This document shows, piece after piece, positions 1 through 9,426 of a DNA stretch of 64,000 bases. Source of the stretch: Fontibacterium abundans (GTDB lineage: Bacteria > Pseudomonadota > Alphaproteobacteria > Pelagibacterales > Pelagibacteraceae). Below the pieces are notes generated by a model that saw nothing but the letters and a program-made list of their open reading frames with translations, was not told the origin of the DNA and made no database searches. Each line of letters opens with the position of its first letter. Position 1 is the first letter of the stretch. The DNA lies in assembly GCA_965235095.1 (NCBI GenBank), contig OZ249405.1; one strand, 5' to 3'. The translations under genes were made by a program, and so were the position numbers.

Positions 1-1201
1 CAATCAAAGTTAAAAACTCTCCGACAAATCCACTTGTGCCTGGAAGACCCACATTTGCAAGGGATGAGAATATAAATACTAAAGCAAATTTTGGCATAAT
101 GTTTACAACACCTGAATAGTCTTCAATTAATCTGCTGTGCACGCGATCGTACAAAACGCCAACACACAAGAATAATGATGAAGAAATTAATCCATGGCTA
201 ATCATTTGAAAAATCGCGCCATCTATCCCCTGTTTAGTAAATGAGAAGATTCCAATGGTAACATAACCCATATGAGCTACTGATGAATAGGCAATTAGCT
301 TTTTCATATCTTTTTGCATCAGCGCTACAAAAGATGCATAAATTATTGCAATGACACTCAAGACAAATACGAAGTTCGCAAAATAATGAGAGGCAATTGG
401 AAATAATCCAAGTGAAAATCTAATAAATCCATAACCTGAAATTTTAAGCAAGATTGCAGCAAGTATTACTGAGCCTGCTGTTGGCGCCTCAACGTGGGCA
501 TCTGGTAACCATGTATGGAATGGCCACATTGGAAGTTTAACGGCTAGAGAAATAAAAAAACCTAACCACATCCAGTATTGTAAATTTTCAGGAATTTTTA
601 ACTCCGTTAATTTAACCAGATCTAAAGTATTCATGTTCCAATAGATGGCGATAATTGCAATCAGCATGAAAATTGAGCCTAAAAACGTATATAAAAAGAA
701 CTTTAAAGCAGAATAAACACGTCTTTCTCCACCCCAGATGCCAATAATTAAAAACATTGGAATTAGTCCGCCTTCAAAGAATAGGAAGAATAAGAATAAA
801 TCTAAAGCACAGAATACCCCAATCATAAAAGTCTGCATGATCAAGATCGCAATTAAAAATTCTTTAATTCTTTTCTTTAAACTATTGATCGATGCAAAAA
901 TGCAAAGTGGGGAAATAAAAGTCGTAAGCAAAACTAAAAATATTGAAATTCCATCAACACCCATTTTGTATGAAACAAAATTTTTAATCCATTGAGTTTC
1001 TTCAACAAATTGAAAACCAGGATTAGTTGGATCAAATTTACTCCACAAGAATAATGAAACAATAAAATTAATAACTGATACTAAAATTGAAATATTCTTT
1101 GATGAACGCTCAACGACTTCATCACTTCCTCGTCTTAGTAAAATAAAAATAACTCCAACTAATGGGAAGAAAGTTAAGAATGATAAAATTGGAAAATTCA
1201 T
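1..1201 (-). CDS. nuoM: NADH-quinone oxidoreductase subunit M (partial, runs off left edge)
   Basis: Proton-pumping antiporter-like membrane subunit of respiratory complex I. The reading frame opens with ATG at 1201, one base after the nuoL stop, and stays open for 400 codons to the window edge, so the C-terminus is missing. The start reads MNFPILSFLTFFPLVG, a typical first helix of NuoM. Near the left edge the frame encodes PGTSGFVGEFLTL, the conserved NuoM loop, preceded by an MQKDMKKLIAYSS-type motif with the functional lysine of antiporter-like subunits. It is the last visible gene of the nuo operon; nuoN would be expected just outside. Identity is firm; only the end is unseen. Confidence 0.95.
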   Translation of the reverse strand, partial: MNFPILSFLTFFPLVGVIFILLRRGSDEVVERSSKNISILVSVINFIVSLFLWSKFDPTNPGFQFVEETQWIKNFVSYKMGVDGISIFLVLLTTFISPLCIFASINSLKKRIKEFLIAILIMQTFMIGVFCALDLFLFFLFFEGGLIPMFLIIGIWGGERRVYSALKFFLYTFLGSIFMLIAIIAIYWNMNTLDLVKLTELKIPENLQYWMWLGFFISLAVKLPMWPFHTWLPDAHVEAPTAGSVILAAILLKISGYGFIRFSLGLFPIASHYFANFVFVLSVIAIIYASFVALMQKDMKKLIAYSSVAHMGYVTIGIFSFTKQGIDGAIFQMISHGLISSSLFLCVGVLYDRVHSRLIEDYSGVVNIMPKFALVFIFSSLANVGLPGTSGFVGEFLTLI

Positions 1202-1202
1202 G

Positions 1203-3107
1203 TTAGATAATAATTAAAAAAGATACGATTAATATTACGCCAACTAAAATTACTGTTGCGTAGTGGTATAAGTAACCTGACTGAATGCTACTTGCTCTAT
1301 CTGATAAATTTTTTACAACTTTTGCAACTCCATCTGGTCCATAAGCATCAATTATTTTGACATCACCCCTTTGCCACAAGAATGTTCCAATGCCTCTAAA
1401 ACTTTTAACAAACAATAAATCGTAAAGTTCATCAAAGTACCATTTCTTAACTAAAAAATTATAAAATGGCCTATTGGTGTTAATAAAGCCCTCAACGATA
1501 TCTTTTCTCTTTAAGAATAAAATAAATGATAGAGGAATTGCTAAAATTACTAATGTTGGAATTAAAATTAGTAACCACAGCGGTGGATGACCATGTGCTG
1601 TTTGTTTTAAGAAAAATATTGCCTTACCCCAAAACTGTGTATTCTCTCCAATAAATATTCCATGAAACACATAACCTGAAAATATTGCGCCAAGCGCAAG
1701 CAAGAATAACGGAATAAGCATTACCGGTCCTGACTCATGAACTTTTTCAAAACTCATTGTATTGTTATATTTTCCATGGAAAGTTTTAAAAATTAATCTC
1801 CATGAATAAATGGATGTTATAAATGCAGTGGTAAGGCCAATTACAAATGCATAACCTGCAAACAAACTTTTAGAAAAATAAGCAGACTCTATAATTGCAT
1901 CTTTAGAATAAAATCCTGCAAGCAGTGGAAATCCCGTTAAAGCAAGTGTTCCGATTAACATTAGAGCGTAAGTTAGAGGAATTTTTTTCCAAACTCCGCC
2001 CATCTTTTCTATATTTTGTTCATCATGAAATGCGTGAATTACTGAGCCTGCCCCTAAAAATAAAAGAGCTTTAAAAAAAGCGTGCGTAAATAAGTGAAAT
2101 ATAGCAACGTTATAAGCACCCATTCCTGCTGCAAAAAACATATAACCAAGCTGACTGCATGTAGAGTAAGCAATAATTCTCTTTATATCTGTTTGAACGA
2201 TTGCAATTGAGGCTGCAAAGATTGCAGTTGTTGCGCCAACAAAAGCTACTAAGTTTAAAGCGTATTGAGAATACTCAAATAAAGGTGAGCATCTTGCAAC
2301 TAAGAAAACACCAGCTGTAACCATGGTCGCGGCATGAATTAATGCCGATACTGGCGTTGGTCCTTCCATGGCATCAGGAAGCCAAGTATGAAGAAAAATT
2401 TGAGCAGATTTGCCCATTGCACCAATAAATAAGAATACACAAATCGTTGTAATTAAATTGTATTCACCACCAAAGATCTTAATTGAATTTTTAGACTGAT
2501 CTGCTGCTTGTGAAAAAACTTCACTGAAATTTAAAGTTCCAAAAGTTTTGAAAATTAAAAACATTGCAATTAATAAACCGAGATCCCCTACTCTGTTTAC
2601 AATAAAAGCCTTCATGGAAGCATTGTTTGCAGATTCTTTTTTAAACCAGAAACCAATTAACAAGTAAGATGCAAGTCCAACTCCTTCCCAACCAAAGAAT
2701 AGTTGTAAAAAGTTATCAGCCGTAATTAGCGATAACATCATAAATGTGAAAAGAGAAAGGTAAGACATAAATCTTGGTTTATGAGGATCGTGACTCATAT
2801 AACCAATTGAATAAATATGAACTAAAGCTGAAACTGAATTTACAACAACAAGCATCACGGCTGTAAGTGAATCTACATAAATAGACCAATGCAATTTTAA
2901 TGATCCAGATGTAATCCAGTTAAGAATTGGATACTCATAAACTTTTCCAGTTTTAATTGTTTCAAGTAAAATAATTAAAGAAAGAATTGCTCCAGTTACA
3001 ACGAATGCAGAAGTTATAATCTGACAAGTTCGATCACCAATCTTTTTGTAAAAAAAAGCTGAAATGAAAGATCCAAGTAAAGGTAAAAATAAGATTAAAT
3101 AAAGCAT
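1203..3107 (-). CDS. nuoL: NADH-quinone oxidoreductase subunit L
   Basis: Largest antiporter-like membrane subunit of complex I, 634 aa, the normal length. It is almost entirely hydrophobic helices, with the family signatures LQLFFGWEGVGLASYLLIGFW near residue 135, MEGPTPVSALIHAATMVTAG near 245 and IKRIIAYSTCSQLGYMFFA near 310. The C-terminal part carries the long amphipathic lateral helix region followed by a last transmembrane helix (about 610-634). It sits between nuoK (stop and start adjacent) and nuoM, in the standard order. Function is secure from the family; nothing looks damaged. Confidence 0.98.
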   Translation of the reverse strand: MLYLILFLPLLGSFISAFFYKKIGDRTCQIITSAFVVTGAILSLIILLETIKTGKVYEYPILNWITSGSLKLHWSIYVDSLTAVMLVVVNSVSALVHIYSIGYMSHDPHKPRFMSYLSLFTFMMLSLITADNFLQLFFGWEGVGLASYLLIGFWFKKESANNASMKAFIVNRVGDLGLLIAMFLIFKTFGTLNFSEVFSQAADQSKNSIKIFGGEYNLITTICVFLFIGAMGKSAQIFLHTWLPDAMEGPTPVSALIHAATMVTAGVFLVARCSPLFEYSQYALNLVAFVGATTAIFAASIAIVQTDIKRIIAYSTCSQLGYMFFAAGMGAYNVAIFHLFTHAFFKALLFLGAGSVIHAFHDEQNIEKMGGVWKKIPLTYALMLIGTLALTGFPLLAGFYSKDAIIESAYFSKSLFAGYAFVIGLTTAFITSIYSWRLIFKTFHGKYNNTMSFEKVHESGPVMLIPLFLLALGAIFSGYVFHGIFIGENTQFWGKAIFFLKQTAHGHPPLWLLILIPTLVILAIPLSFILFLKRKDIVEGFINTNRPFYNFLVKKWYFDELYDLLFVKSFRGIGTFLWQRGDVKIIDAYGPDGVAKVVKNLSDRASSIQSGYLYHYATVILVGVILIVSFLIII

Positions 3108-3419
3108 TTAACCTTTCATTGAATTAATATCTTCTACCTGGATAGATCCTCTGTTTCGGAAGAAAACCACAAGAATAGCAAGACCAATTGCAGCCTCAGC
3201 TGCTGCAACAGTTAATATAAAGAGAGTAAAAATCTGACCTGTTATATTTTGCAAATAAACAGAGAAAGCGACCATATTAATATTTACTGAAAGCAAAATT
3301 AATTCAATAGACATTAAAATTACAATTACGTTTTTACGATTAACGAAAATCCCAAACACTCCTAAGGTAAAAATGCTTGCAGATAAAAATAGGTAGTGAG
3401 CTAGAGTAATTTCAATCAT
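3108..3419 (-). CDS. nuoK: NADH-quinone oxidoreductase subunit K
   Basis: Small complex I membrane subunit, 103 aa, with three transmembrane helices (about 5-25, 29-52, 61-86). The family core SIELILLSVNINMVAFS and the AAAEAAIGLAILVVFFR stretch carry the two conserved membrane glutamates thought to take part in proton transfer. Its start overlaps the end of nuoJ by 8 bp and its stop abuts nuoL, so translation is probably coupled. Length and motifs are normal. Confidence 0.97.
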   Translation of the reverse strand: MIEITLAHYLFLSASIFTLGVFGIFVNRKNVIVILMSIELILLSVNINMVAFSVYLQNITGQIFTLFILTVAAAEAAIGLAILVVFFRNRGSIQVEDINSMKG

Positions 3420-4032
3420 TAACTTTTACTCCCTTGTTACTTTCAACATCTACAAGCTCAATTGAGTCTTCTCTCTCACGAGACGACTGCTTTAAAATGT
3501 CTTGTCTCTTAAGATTATCTCTACGTCTAAAAGTGAGTAAAATAGCGCCTATCATAGCAACTAAAAGTACTATTCCTGAAAGTTGGAATGGTAAGAAATA
3601 ATCGGTGTAAAGTAATTTTCCAATCTGAACAGTGTTTGTTTCTTTTACATCATAAGCAATTTTTGCAGTTTTAATAAATTCAGGTCTAAACTGCCAACTT
3701 CCAATAATAATAATTAATTCAAAAAATATTACTAAGGCGATAAAAAAACCAAATGGCATATATTGCAAGAACCCTTGTTTAACTTTTATAAAATTTCCCT
3801 CTAACATCATCACGACGAATAAAAATAAAACCGCAACGGCTCCCACATAAACAATAAGTAAAATCATTCCGACAAATTCGGCTCCGATCATAATGAATAA
3901 ACAAGAAACATTAACGAATGCTAAAATTAAAAAGAAAACGGAATGCACAGTATTTTTTGAAGAAATAACCATAAGGCTTGAAAGAATAGCTACTGAGGAA
4001 AGTAAATAAAATATTATTGCGTGCGCTATCAT
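3412..4032 (-). CDS. nuoJ: NADH-quinone oxidoreductase subunit J
   Basis: Membrane subunit of complex I, 206 aa, five predicted helices with the conserved VGMILLIVYVGAVAVLFLFVVMML segment around residues 54-77, which contains the pi-bulge helix of this subunit. A hydrophilic C-terminal tail of about 35 residues follows the last helix and is rich in Arg, Glu and Asp. The start overlaps the nuoI stop in an ATGA arrangement. Standard place between nuoI and nuoK. Confidence 0.97.
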   Translation of the reverse strand: MIAHAIIFYLLSSVAILSSLMVISSKNTVHSVFFLILAFVNVSCLFIMIGAEFVGMILLIVYVGAVAVLFLFVVMMLEGNFIKVKQGFLQYMPFGFFIALVIFFELIIIIGSWQFRPEFIKTAKIAYDVKETNTVQIGKLLYTDYFLPFQLSGIVLLVAMIGAILLTFRRRDNLKRQDILKQSSREREDSIELVDVESNKGVKVND

Positions 4033-4520
4033 CTGAAAGATTTATCTACTTTAATGTTGTGAGCTAATTCTTTTTCCCACTTGTCGCCATTTTCTAAAAG
4101 TTTTTCTTTATTGTAATAAAGTTCTTCTCGTGTCTCTGTTGCAAATTCAAAATTAGGCCCTTGAACAATTGCATCCACCGGACAAGACTCTTGGCACAGC
4201 CCACAGTAAATACATTTTAACATATCGATGTCGTATCTTGTTGTTCTTCTAGATCCATCTTCTCTAGGTTCAGCTTCAATTGTGATTGCTTGAGCAGGAC
4301 AAACTGCTTCGCATAATTTACATGCAATACATCTCTCTTCGCCATCTGGATATCGTCTCAATGCATGTTCACCCCTAAATCTTGGACTGATAGGACCTTT
4401 TTCAAAAGGATAGTTAACTGTTGCTCTTCTTTTAAATATATAAATAAAAGCAAGATAAAGACTTTTAACAAACTCTGATAAAAAAATAATTTTTAATATT
4501 CTAGAAAATTTTATTTTCAT
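4029..4520 (-). CDS. nuoI: NADH-quinone oxidoreductase subunit I (2x[4Fe-4S] ferredoxin-like)
   Basis: Peripheral-arm subunit of complex I that carries clusters N6a and N6b, 163 aa. Two CxxCxxCxxxCP motifs are intact: CIACKLCEAVCP near residue 64 and CIYCGLCQESCP near 103. The N-terminus has an amphipathic helix that docks on the membrane, then the FRGEHALRRYPDGEERC signature of the family. It overlaps nuoH by 4 bp and nuoJ by 4 bp. The clusters presumably come from the Suf system encoded at 17-24 kb. Confidence 0.98.
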   Translation of the reverse strand: MKIKFSRILKIIFLSEFVKSLYLAFIYIFKRRATVNYPFEKGPISPRFRGEHALRRYPDGEERCIACKLCEAVCPAQAITIEAEPREDGSRRTTRYDIDMLKCIYCGLCQESCPVDAIVQGPNFEFATETREELYYNKEKLLENGDKWEKELAHNIKVDKSFR

Positions 4521-5518
4521 TTTGGCAATAAGTTAAAAAAATATAAAAACGACGCCGTCAAAACAACCCAGAACAATGAGAATGGTAAAAATACTTTCCA
4601 ACCTAATCTCATAAGTTGATCATAACGGTAACGTGGCACAATTGCTTTAACCAGAGCAAATAAAATAAATAAGAACAGTATTTTAAAAATTAACCAAAGT
4701 GGTGATGGAATTGCATTAAAAGGATAGGCGTCAATTGGAGATAACCAACCACCTAAAAATAAAACAGAACCAAGGGCGCATAATAATAAAATATTTGCAT
4801 ATTCACCTAACCAGAATAATGCGTACATCATTCCTGAATATTCAGTTTGATATCCAGCAACAAGTTCAGCCTCAGCCTCTGGTAAATCAAATGGAGGTCT
4901 GTTTGTTTCAGCTAATGCGGAGATAAAAAAGATAACAAACATTGGGAATAATGGGATGGCGTACCAAATATTCTTTTGAGCAAGAACGATATCAACCAAA
5001 TTTAAAGAACCCGCGCACAACAACACATTTATTATTATAAGCCCAATGGACACTTCATATGAAACCATCTGCGCCGCAGATCTTAGTGCTCCTAAAAATG
5101 GATACTTAGAGTTTGAAGCCCATCCAGCCATAATAATTCCATATACACCAAGAGAGGACACAGCGAAGATATATAAAATTCCAACATTAATATTTGCAAG
5201 CACTAGCGTCTCACTAAAAGGAATAACTGCCCAAGCGATTAGTGCTAACGACATTGTAACAATTGGAGCAATTATAAAAATTACTTTGTTTGCATGAATT
5301 GGAATAATTACTTCTTTAAAAATATATTTAAGTGCATCTGCTAAAGTTTGAAATAAACCAAATGGTCCAACAACGTTAGGTCCTTTTCTAAGTTGAACAG
5401 CACCCCACACTCTTCGATCAACCCAAACAATCATTGCAACAGCAATTAAAACTGGAACGACAAGAGCTGCAATCTTCAAAAGATCATACAAGACTATATT
5501 TAAATATTCTAAAAACAT
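4517..5518 (-). CDS. nuoH: NADH-quinone oxidoreductase subunit H
   Basis: Membrane subunit that forms the entry of the quinone channel, 333 aa with about eight or nine helices. Diagnostic stretches are WVDRRVWGAVQLRKGPNVVG near residue 32 and ETNRPPFDLPEAEAELVAG near 205, the latter lining the quinone site. The start codon shares one base with the nuoG stop (TAATG). The 3' end overlaps nuoI by 4 bp. Length and motifs are normal. Confidence 0.98.
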   Translation of the reverse strand: MFLEYLNIVLYDLLKIAALVVPVLIAVAMIVWVDRRVWGAVQLRKGPNVVGPFGLFQTLADALKYIFKEVIIPIHANKVIFIIAPIVTMSLALIAWAVIPFSETLVLANINVGILYIFAVSSLGVYGIIMAGWASNSKYPFLGALRSAAQMVSYEVSIGLIIINVLLCAGSLNLVDIVLAQKNIWYAIPLFPMFVIFFISALAETNRPPFDLPEAEAELVAGYQTEYSGMMYALFWLGEYANILLLCALGSVLFLGGWLSPIDAYPFNAIPSPLWLIFKILFLFILFALVKAIVPRYRYDQLMRLGWKVFLPFSLFWVVLTASFLYFFNLLPK

Positions 5519-7554
5519 TAATTATCTGTTCCTGTCTTTTGTAAAATTTGTTTAGCTTTTTTACATTCATCCATTGTCTTTGATGAAGCTGCAATAATAT
5601 TTGAGAAATAAAAATCAAAGTCAGCAATTTTAATATTGCCATTTACTGGAGTGACATTTTTAAAAATTAGACTATCGATTTCAGATTTAGGTAACTCATC
5701 TACTTCTTTAAATATCGGATACTCTTTGAATAAATTTTCTCTTAAAATTTGATGAGAATTAATATCAATTGTTTTTTTGAAAATATCAGACAATGCTCTA
5801 AGTATTTTCCAATCTTCTTTAGCATTTCCTGGAGGGAAACTTGCTTTATTAGCATCTTGAACTCTGCCTTCAGTGTTCACATACAAACCTTGTTTTTCTG
5901 TATAAGCAGCTCCTGGTAAAATCACATCTGCAATTTTACTATTTAATCCACCATGTGTTCCTTGATAAATTATAAATTTATTAACAGGTTTAACTTTAAT
6001 TTGATCAGCTCCTAAAAGATAAACTACTTTTAAAGTGTCATTATTTAAATCTTCTAAAAAATTAGATTTAAGTAAATTTAAATATATCGCTCCAACACTT
6101 GATGCGTTTTGATGAAGAATATTTAAACCATTCCAATCCTTATTTAAAAAATTATTATCTTTTAAAATCTTCTTTATGCTTTCTAAAACATACTCACCGT
6201 TTGGACTTAATCCAGATTCACCAATAATAAATACTGGCTTCTTTGCAGATTTAAGACTGTTATAAATTTTTCCATTTTTTGCTAAAATGTCACCGATTGC
6301 CGAGAGTGATGAACCAACATTTTCATGCGGATAAGTAAGATCACCCACATCACCAATAGAATAAACCTTAGTTTTTCTAGCTACATAAGCCTTTCTAATT
6401 CTAGCATTTAAGATGGTCGCCTCTAATCTTGGATTAGTTCCAACTAAAACTACCAAATCAGCTTCCTCTAAACGAGCAATAGATGTGTTGAATAAGTAGT
6501 TAACTTTGTGTGACGGGTCGATAAAATAATTAGTCTGTCTAAAATCTATATTGTCTGAAGATAAAACATCTTTGAAGAATTTCTTAAACATGTACATAGT
6601 TTCAACATCAACTAAATCGCCAACCGCTCCAAAAACTTTATCTCCAGTAAAACCTTTTGTGTTTTCAGCAATAAATTTAAAGGCATCATCCCAGCTACAA
6701 GCTTTAAGTTTGCCATCTACTTTAATGTAAGGGGTATCTAATCGATTTTTTAATAATCCATCGCAAGCATAACGAGATTTATCACTAAGCCACTCTTCAT
6801 TAATTTCATCATTTATTCTTGGTAAAATTCTTTTAACTTCCCAACCTTTTGTATCTACACGAATATTAGAACCAACTGCATCCATTACATCAATGCTTTC
6901 GGTCTTTGTTAATTCCCAAGGCCTTGCTTCAAAAGCATATGGTTTTGAAGTTAATGCACCAACTGGACAAAGATCAATTACGTTTGCAGATAACTCTGAA
7001 TCTAAAGTTTTTTCTAAATAAGTTGTAATCTCCATATTCTCACCACGATTAATCGCACCAATTTCTGGTACGCCTGCAATCTCTTCTGCAAATCGAACGC
7101 AACGAGTACAATGAATACATCTTGTCATAACCGTTTTAATTAACGGTCCCATATATTTTTCTTTTACAGATCTTTTGTTTAGTTCGTATCGAGATTTATC
7201 AACTCCATACTTCATTGACTGATCTTGAAGATCGCACTCACCACCTTGATCACAAATAGGACAATCTAGAGGGTGATTGATAAGCAAAAACTCCATCACG
7301 CCTTGTCTTGCTTTTTTTACCAACTCGGTATTTGTATAAATTACCTGCCCATCTGCTACTGGCATTGCACAAGATGCTACAGGCTTTGGAGATTTTTCCA
7401 TCTCCACTAAACACATTCTGCAATTACCAGCGATAGATAATCTTTCGTGATAACAAAATCTTGGAATTTCTTTTCCAGCAACTTCACAAGCTTGCAGTAC
7501 CGTTGCACCCTGTGGCACTTCTACTTCAATTCCATCTACTTTAACTTTTGGCAT
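5518..7554 (-). CDS. nuoG: NADH-quinone oxidoreductase subunit G
   Basis: Large Fe-S subunit of the peripheral arm, 678 aa. The N-terminal [2Fe-2S] domain has its four cysteines (CYHERLSIAGNCRMC and VASC, residues 33-63). It is followed by HPLDCPICDQGGECDLQDQ, which carries the His-Cys ligands of a [4Fe-4S] cluster, and by TRCIHCTRC plus DLCPVGAL for the next cluster. After residue about 220 comes a molybdopterin-oxidoreductase-like domain that does not bind a cofactor in complex I. The C-terminal third is Lys/Asn-rich and less conserved. It lies between nuoF and nuoH. Confidence 0.97.
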   Translation of the reverse strand: MPKVKVDGIEVEVPQGATVLQACEVAGKEIPRFCYHERLSIAGNCRMCLVEMEKSPKPVASCAMPVADGQVIYTNTELVKKARQGVMEFLLINHPLDCPICDQGGECDLQDQSMKYGVDKSRYELNKRSVKEKYMGPLIKTVMTRCIHCTRCVRFAEEIAGVPEIGAINRGENMEITTYLEKTLDSELSANVIDLCPVGALTSKPYAFEARPWELTKTESIDVMDAVGSNIRVDTKGWEVKRILPRINDEINEEWLSDKSRYACDGLLKNRLDTPYIKVDGKLKACSWDDAFKFIAENTKGFTGDKVFGAVGDLVDVETMYMFKKFFKDVLSSDNIDFRQTNYFIDPSHKVNYLFNTSIARLEEADLVVLVGTNPRLEATILNARIRKAYVARKTKVYSIGDVGDLTYPHENVGSSLSAIGDILAKNGKIYNSLKSAKKPVFIIGESGLSPNGEYVLESIKKILKDNNFLNKDWNGLNILHQNASSVGAIYLNLLKSNFLEDLNNDTLKVVYLLGADQIKVKPVNKFIIYQGTHGGLNSKIADVILPGAAYTEKQGLYVNTEGRVQDANKASFPPGNAKEDWKILRALSDIFKKTIDINSHQILRENLFKEYPIFKEVDELPKSEIDSLIFKNVTPVNGNIKIADFDFYFSNIIAASSKTMDECKKAKQILQKTGTDN

Positions 7555-8829
7555 CTATATATTTTTCTTATGAGTTAATCTTTCTTCCATCTCGGTTCTA
7601 AAGTGTCTTAATAAACCTTGAACTGGCCAAGAAGATCCTTCACCAAATGCGCAAATCGTGTGACCTTCAATTTGTTTAGTCACATCCATTAACATGTCTA
7701 ATTCAGCAACCTCCGCATCCCCTTTTGCAATTCTCTCTAACATTCTCCACATCCAACCAGAACCTTCTCTGCATGGAGTACATTGTCCGCAGCTTTCATG
7801 TTTATAAAATCTCGCAATTCTGGCTATGACTTTAACAATATCTTGCGACTTATCGATTACGACAATTCCAGCAGTGCCAAGGCCACTTTTAGCTTCAACT
7901 AAAGAGTCAAAATCCATTTTTATAGTCTCGCAAATACTTTTGCTAAGTAATGGCATTGATGATCCGCCTGGTATGACTGCTTGTAAATTATCCCATCCAC
8001 CAATTACTCCACCTGCATGTTTTTCAATTAAATCTTTTAAAGGAATTCCCATTTCTTCTTCAACGTTACATGGATTGTTTACGTTTCCAGAAATACAGAA
8101 AATTTTTGTACCCGTATTTTTAGGTCTACCAAATCCTGCAAACCATTTTCCGCCTCTTCTTAATATTGTTGGAACCACTGCAATCGTTTCAACATTGTTT
8201 ACAATGGTTGGACATCCATAAAGACCTATTAAAGCTGGAAAAGGTGGTTTTAATCTTGGCTGACCTTTATTTCCTTCTAAGCTTTCAAGTAATGCAGTTT
8301 CTTCTCCACAAATATAAGCACCTGCACCAAGATGAATATGAATATCTAAATCAAAACCAGTGCCGCAAGCATTTTTACCGAGTAAACCTTCATTATAAGC
8401 TTCATCAATTGCTTCTTGTAAAATTTTACTTTCTTGAAGATACTCACCTCGAATGTAAACGTAACAAGCGTTAGCATTCACAGCGTAAGATGCAATTAAA
8501 CAACCCTCAATTAATTTTTGTGGTTCAAATCTTAAAATATCTCTATCTTTACAAGTTCCAGGCTCTGACTCATCGGCGTTAATAACTAAATAATGAGGTC
8601 GACCTGGTTTTACTTCTTTTGGAGCAAAGGACCATTTCATTCCTGTTGGAAATCCAGCGCCACCACGGCCTCGAAGTTCTGAAAGTTTAACTTCATTTAT
8701 GATCCAGTCTTTACCCTTTGCAATAATCTCTTTTGTATCTTTCCAATCACCACGAGCTTTTGCAGATTTAATATCACGACCAAAGTCTCCGTATAAATTT
8801 GTAAATATTCTATCTTTATCCTGTAGCAT
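7555..8829 (-). CDS. nuoF: NADH-quinone oxidoreductase subunit F (NADH-binding)
   Basis: NADH dehydrogenase subunit that holds FMN and cluster N3, 424 aa. The NADH/FMN site motif GRGGAGFPTGMKWSF is near residue 54, and GAGAYICGEETALLESLEG near 168 is a second flavin-binding stretch. The [4Fe-4S] ligands are in SCGQCTPCREG (about 344) and the following TICAFGEG. ATG start at 8829 abuts the nuoE stop. Electrons enter complex I here and pass to NuoE/NuoG clusters. Confidence 0.98.
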   Translation of the reverse strand: MLQDKDRIFTNLYGDFGRDIKSAKARGDWKDTKEIIAKGKDWIINEVKLSELRGRGGAGFPTGMKWSFAPKEVKPGRPHYLVINADESEPGTCKDRDILRFEPQKLIEGCLIASYAVNANACYVYIRGEYLQESKILQEAIDEAYNEGLLGKNACGTGFDLDIHIHLGAGAYICGEETALLESLEGNKGQPRLKPPFPALIGLYGCPTIVNNVETIAVVPTILRRGGKWFAGFGRPKNTGTKIFCISGNVNNPCNVEEEMGIPLKDLIEKHAGGVIGGWDNLQAVIPGGSSMPLLSKSICETIKMDFDSLVEAKSGLGTAGIVVIDKSQDIVKVIARIARFYKHESCGQCTPCREGSGWMWRMLERIAKGDAEVAELDMLMDVTKQIEGHTICAFGEGSSWPVQGLLRHFRTEMEERLTHKKNI

Positions 8830-9426
8830 TTAATTTTTAACTAATGTTAATCGTTTGTTTGGCTCGAAACCTACTCGACCTTTTTGTGATCCATGTTTTG
8901 GTAATTTATCGCTTTTAATTCCTTCAAAAATTTTAGTTGCTGTTTCTTCAGTTAGATCTTCGTAAAAATCATCATTGATTTGCATCATCGGAGCGCTCAC
9001 GCATGCACCTAAACATTCAACTTCAATCCAAGATGCTTTTTGATCATCGCTTAGTTTTCCTTCTTTTTCTGAAATATGTTTTTTACAAAGGTTAACAATT
9101 TTGCCAGATCCTCTGATCATACATGGAGATGTTGTGCAAACCTGTATAAAGTATTTTCCAACCGGCGCTAAATTGTACATCGTGTAGAAAGTTGCAACTT
9201 CATAAATTTTTATGTACGGAACTTCTAAAATCTCACCTATTTTTTTAATCGCAGCATTTGGTATCCAATTATCATGCTGTCTTTGTGCTAGATCTAAAAG
9301 TGGCATTACTGCACTCTTTTTTCGCTCTGGGGGATATTTTTTTAAAATTTCCTGAATTCGTTTCAGATTAACTTCATTAAACTCAAATGTAGTCGGCTGA
9401 TCTTTTGCAACGTGCTTTCCACTCAT
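8830..9426 (-). CDS. nuoE: NADH-quinone oxidoreductase subunit E
   Basis: [2Fe-2S] thioredoxin-like subunit of complex I, 198 aa. Cluster N1a ligands are visible as CTTSPC near residue 98 and CLGAC near 139. The upstream helical part contains the conserved EVATFYTMYNLAPVGKY. An ATGA overlap joins it to nuoD. The C-terminus is a short basic extension (KGRVGFEPNKR), a common variation in alphaproteobacteria. Confidence 0.97.
   Translation of the reverse strand: MSGKHVAKDQPTTFEFNEVNLKRIQEILKKYPPERKKSAVMPLLDLAQRQHDNWIPNAAIKKIGEILEVPYIKIYEVATFYTMYNLAPVGKYFIQVCTTSPCMIRGSGKIVNLCKKHISEKEGKLSDDQKASWIEVECLGACVSAPMMQINDDFYEDLTEETATKIFEGIKSDKLPKHGSQKGRVGFEPNKRLTLVKN

Noticed and set aside
5046..5297. 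Plus-strand open frame inside nuoH, and similar antisense frames in nuoF, nadK, sufC, the AsmA-like gene, aspS and dnaB
   Set aside because: All lie fully inside well-conserved genes, have no recognisable protein features, and follow from AT-rich codon use on the other strand.
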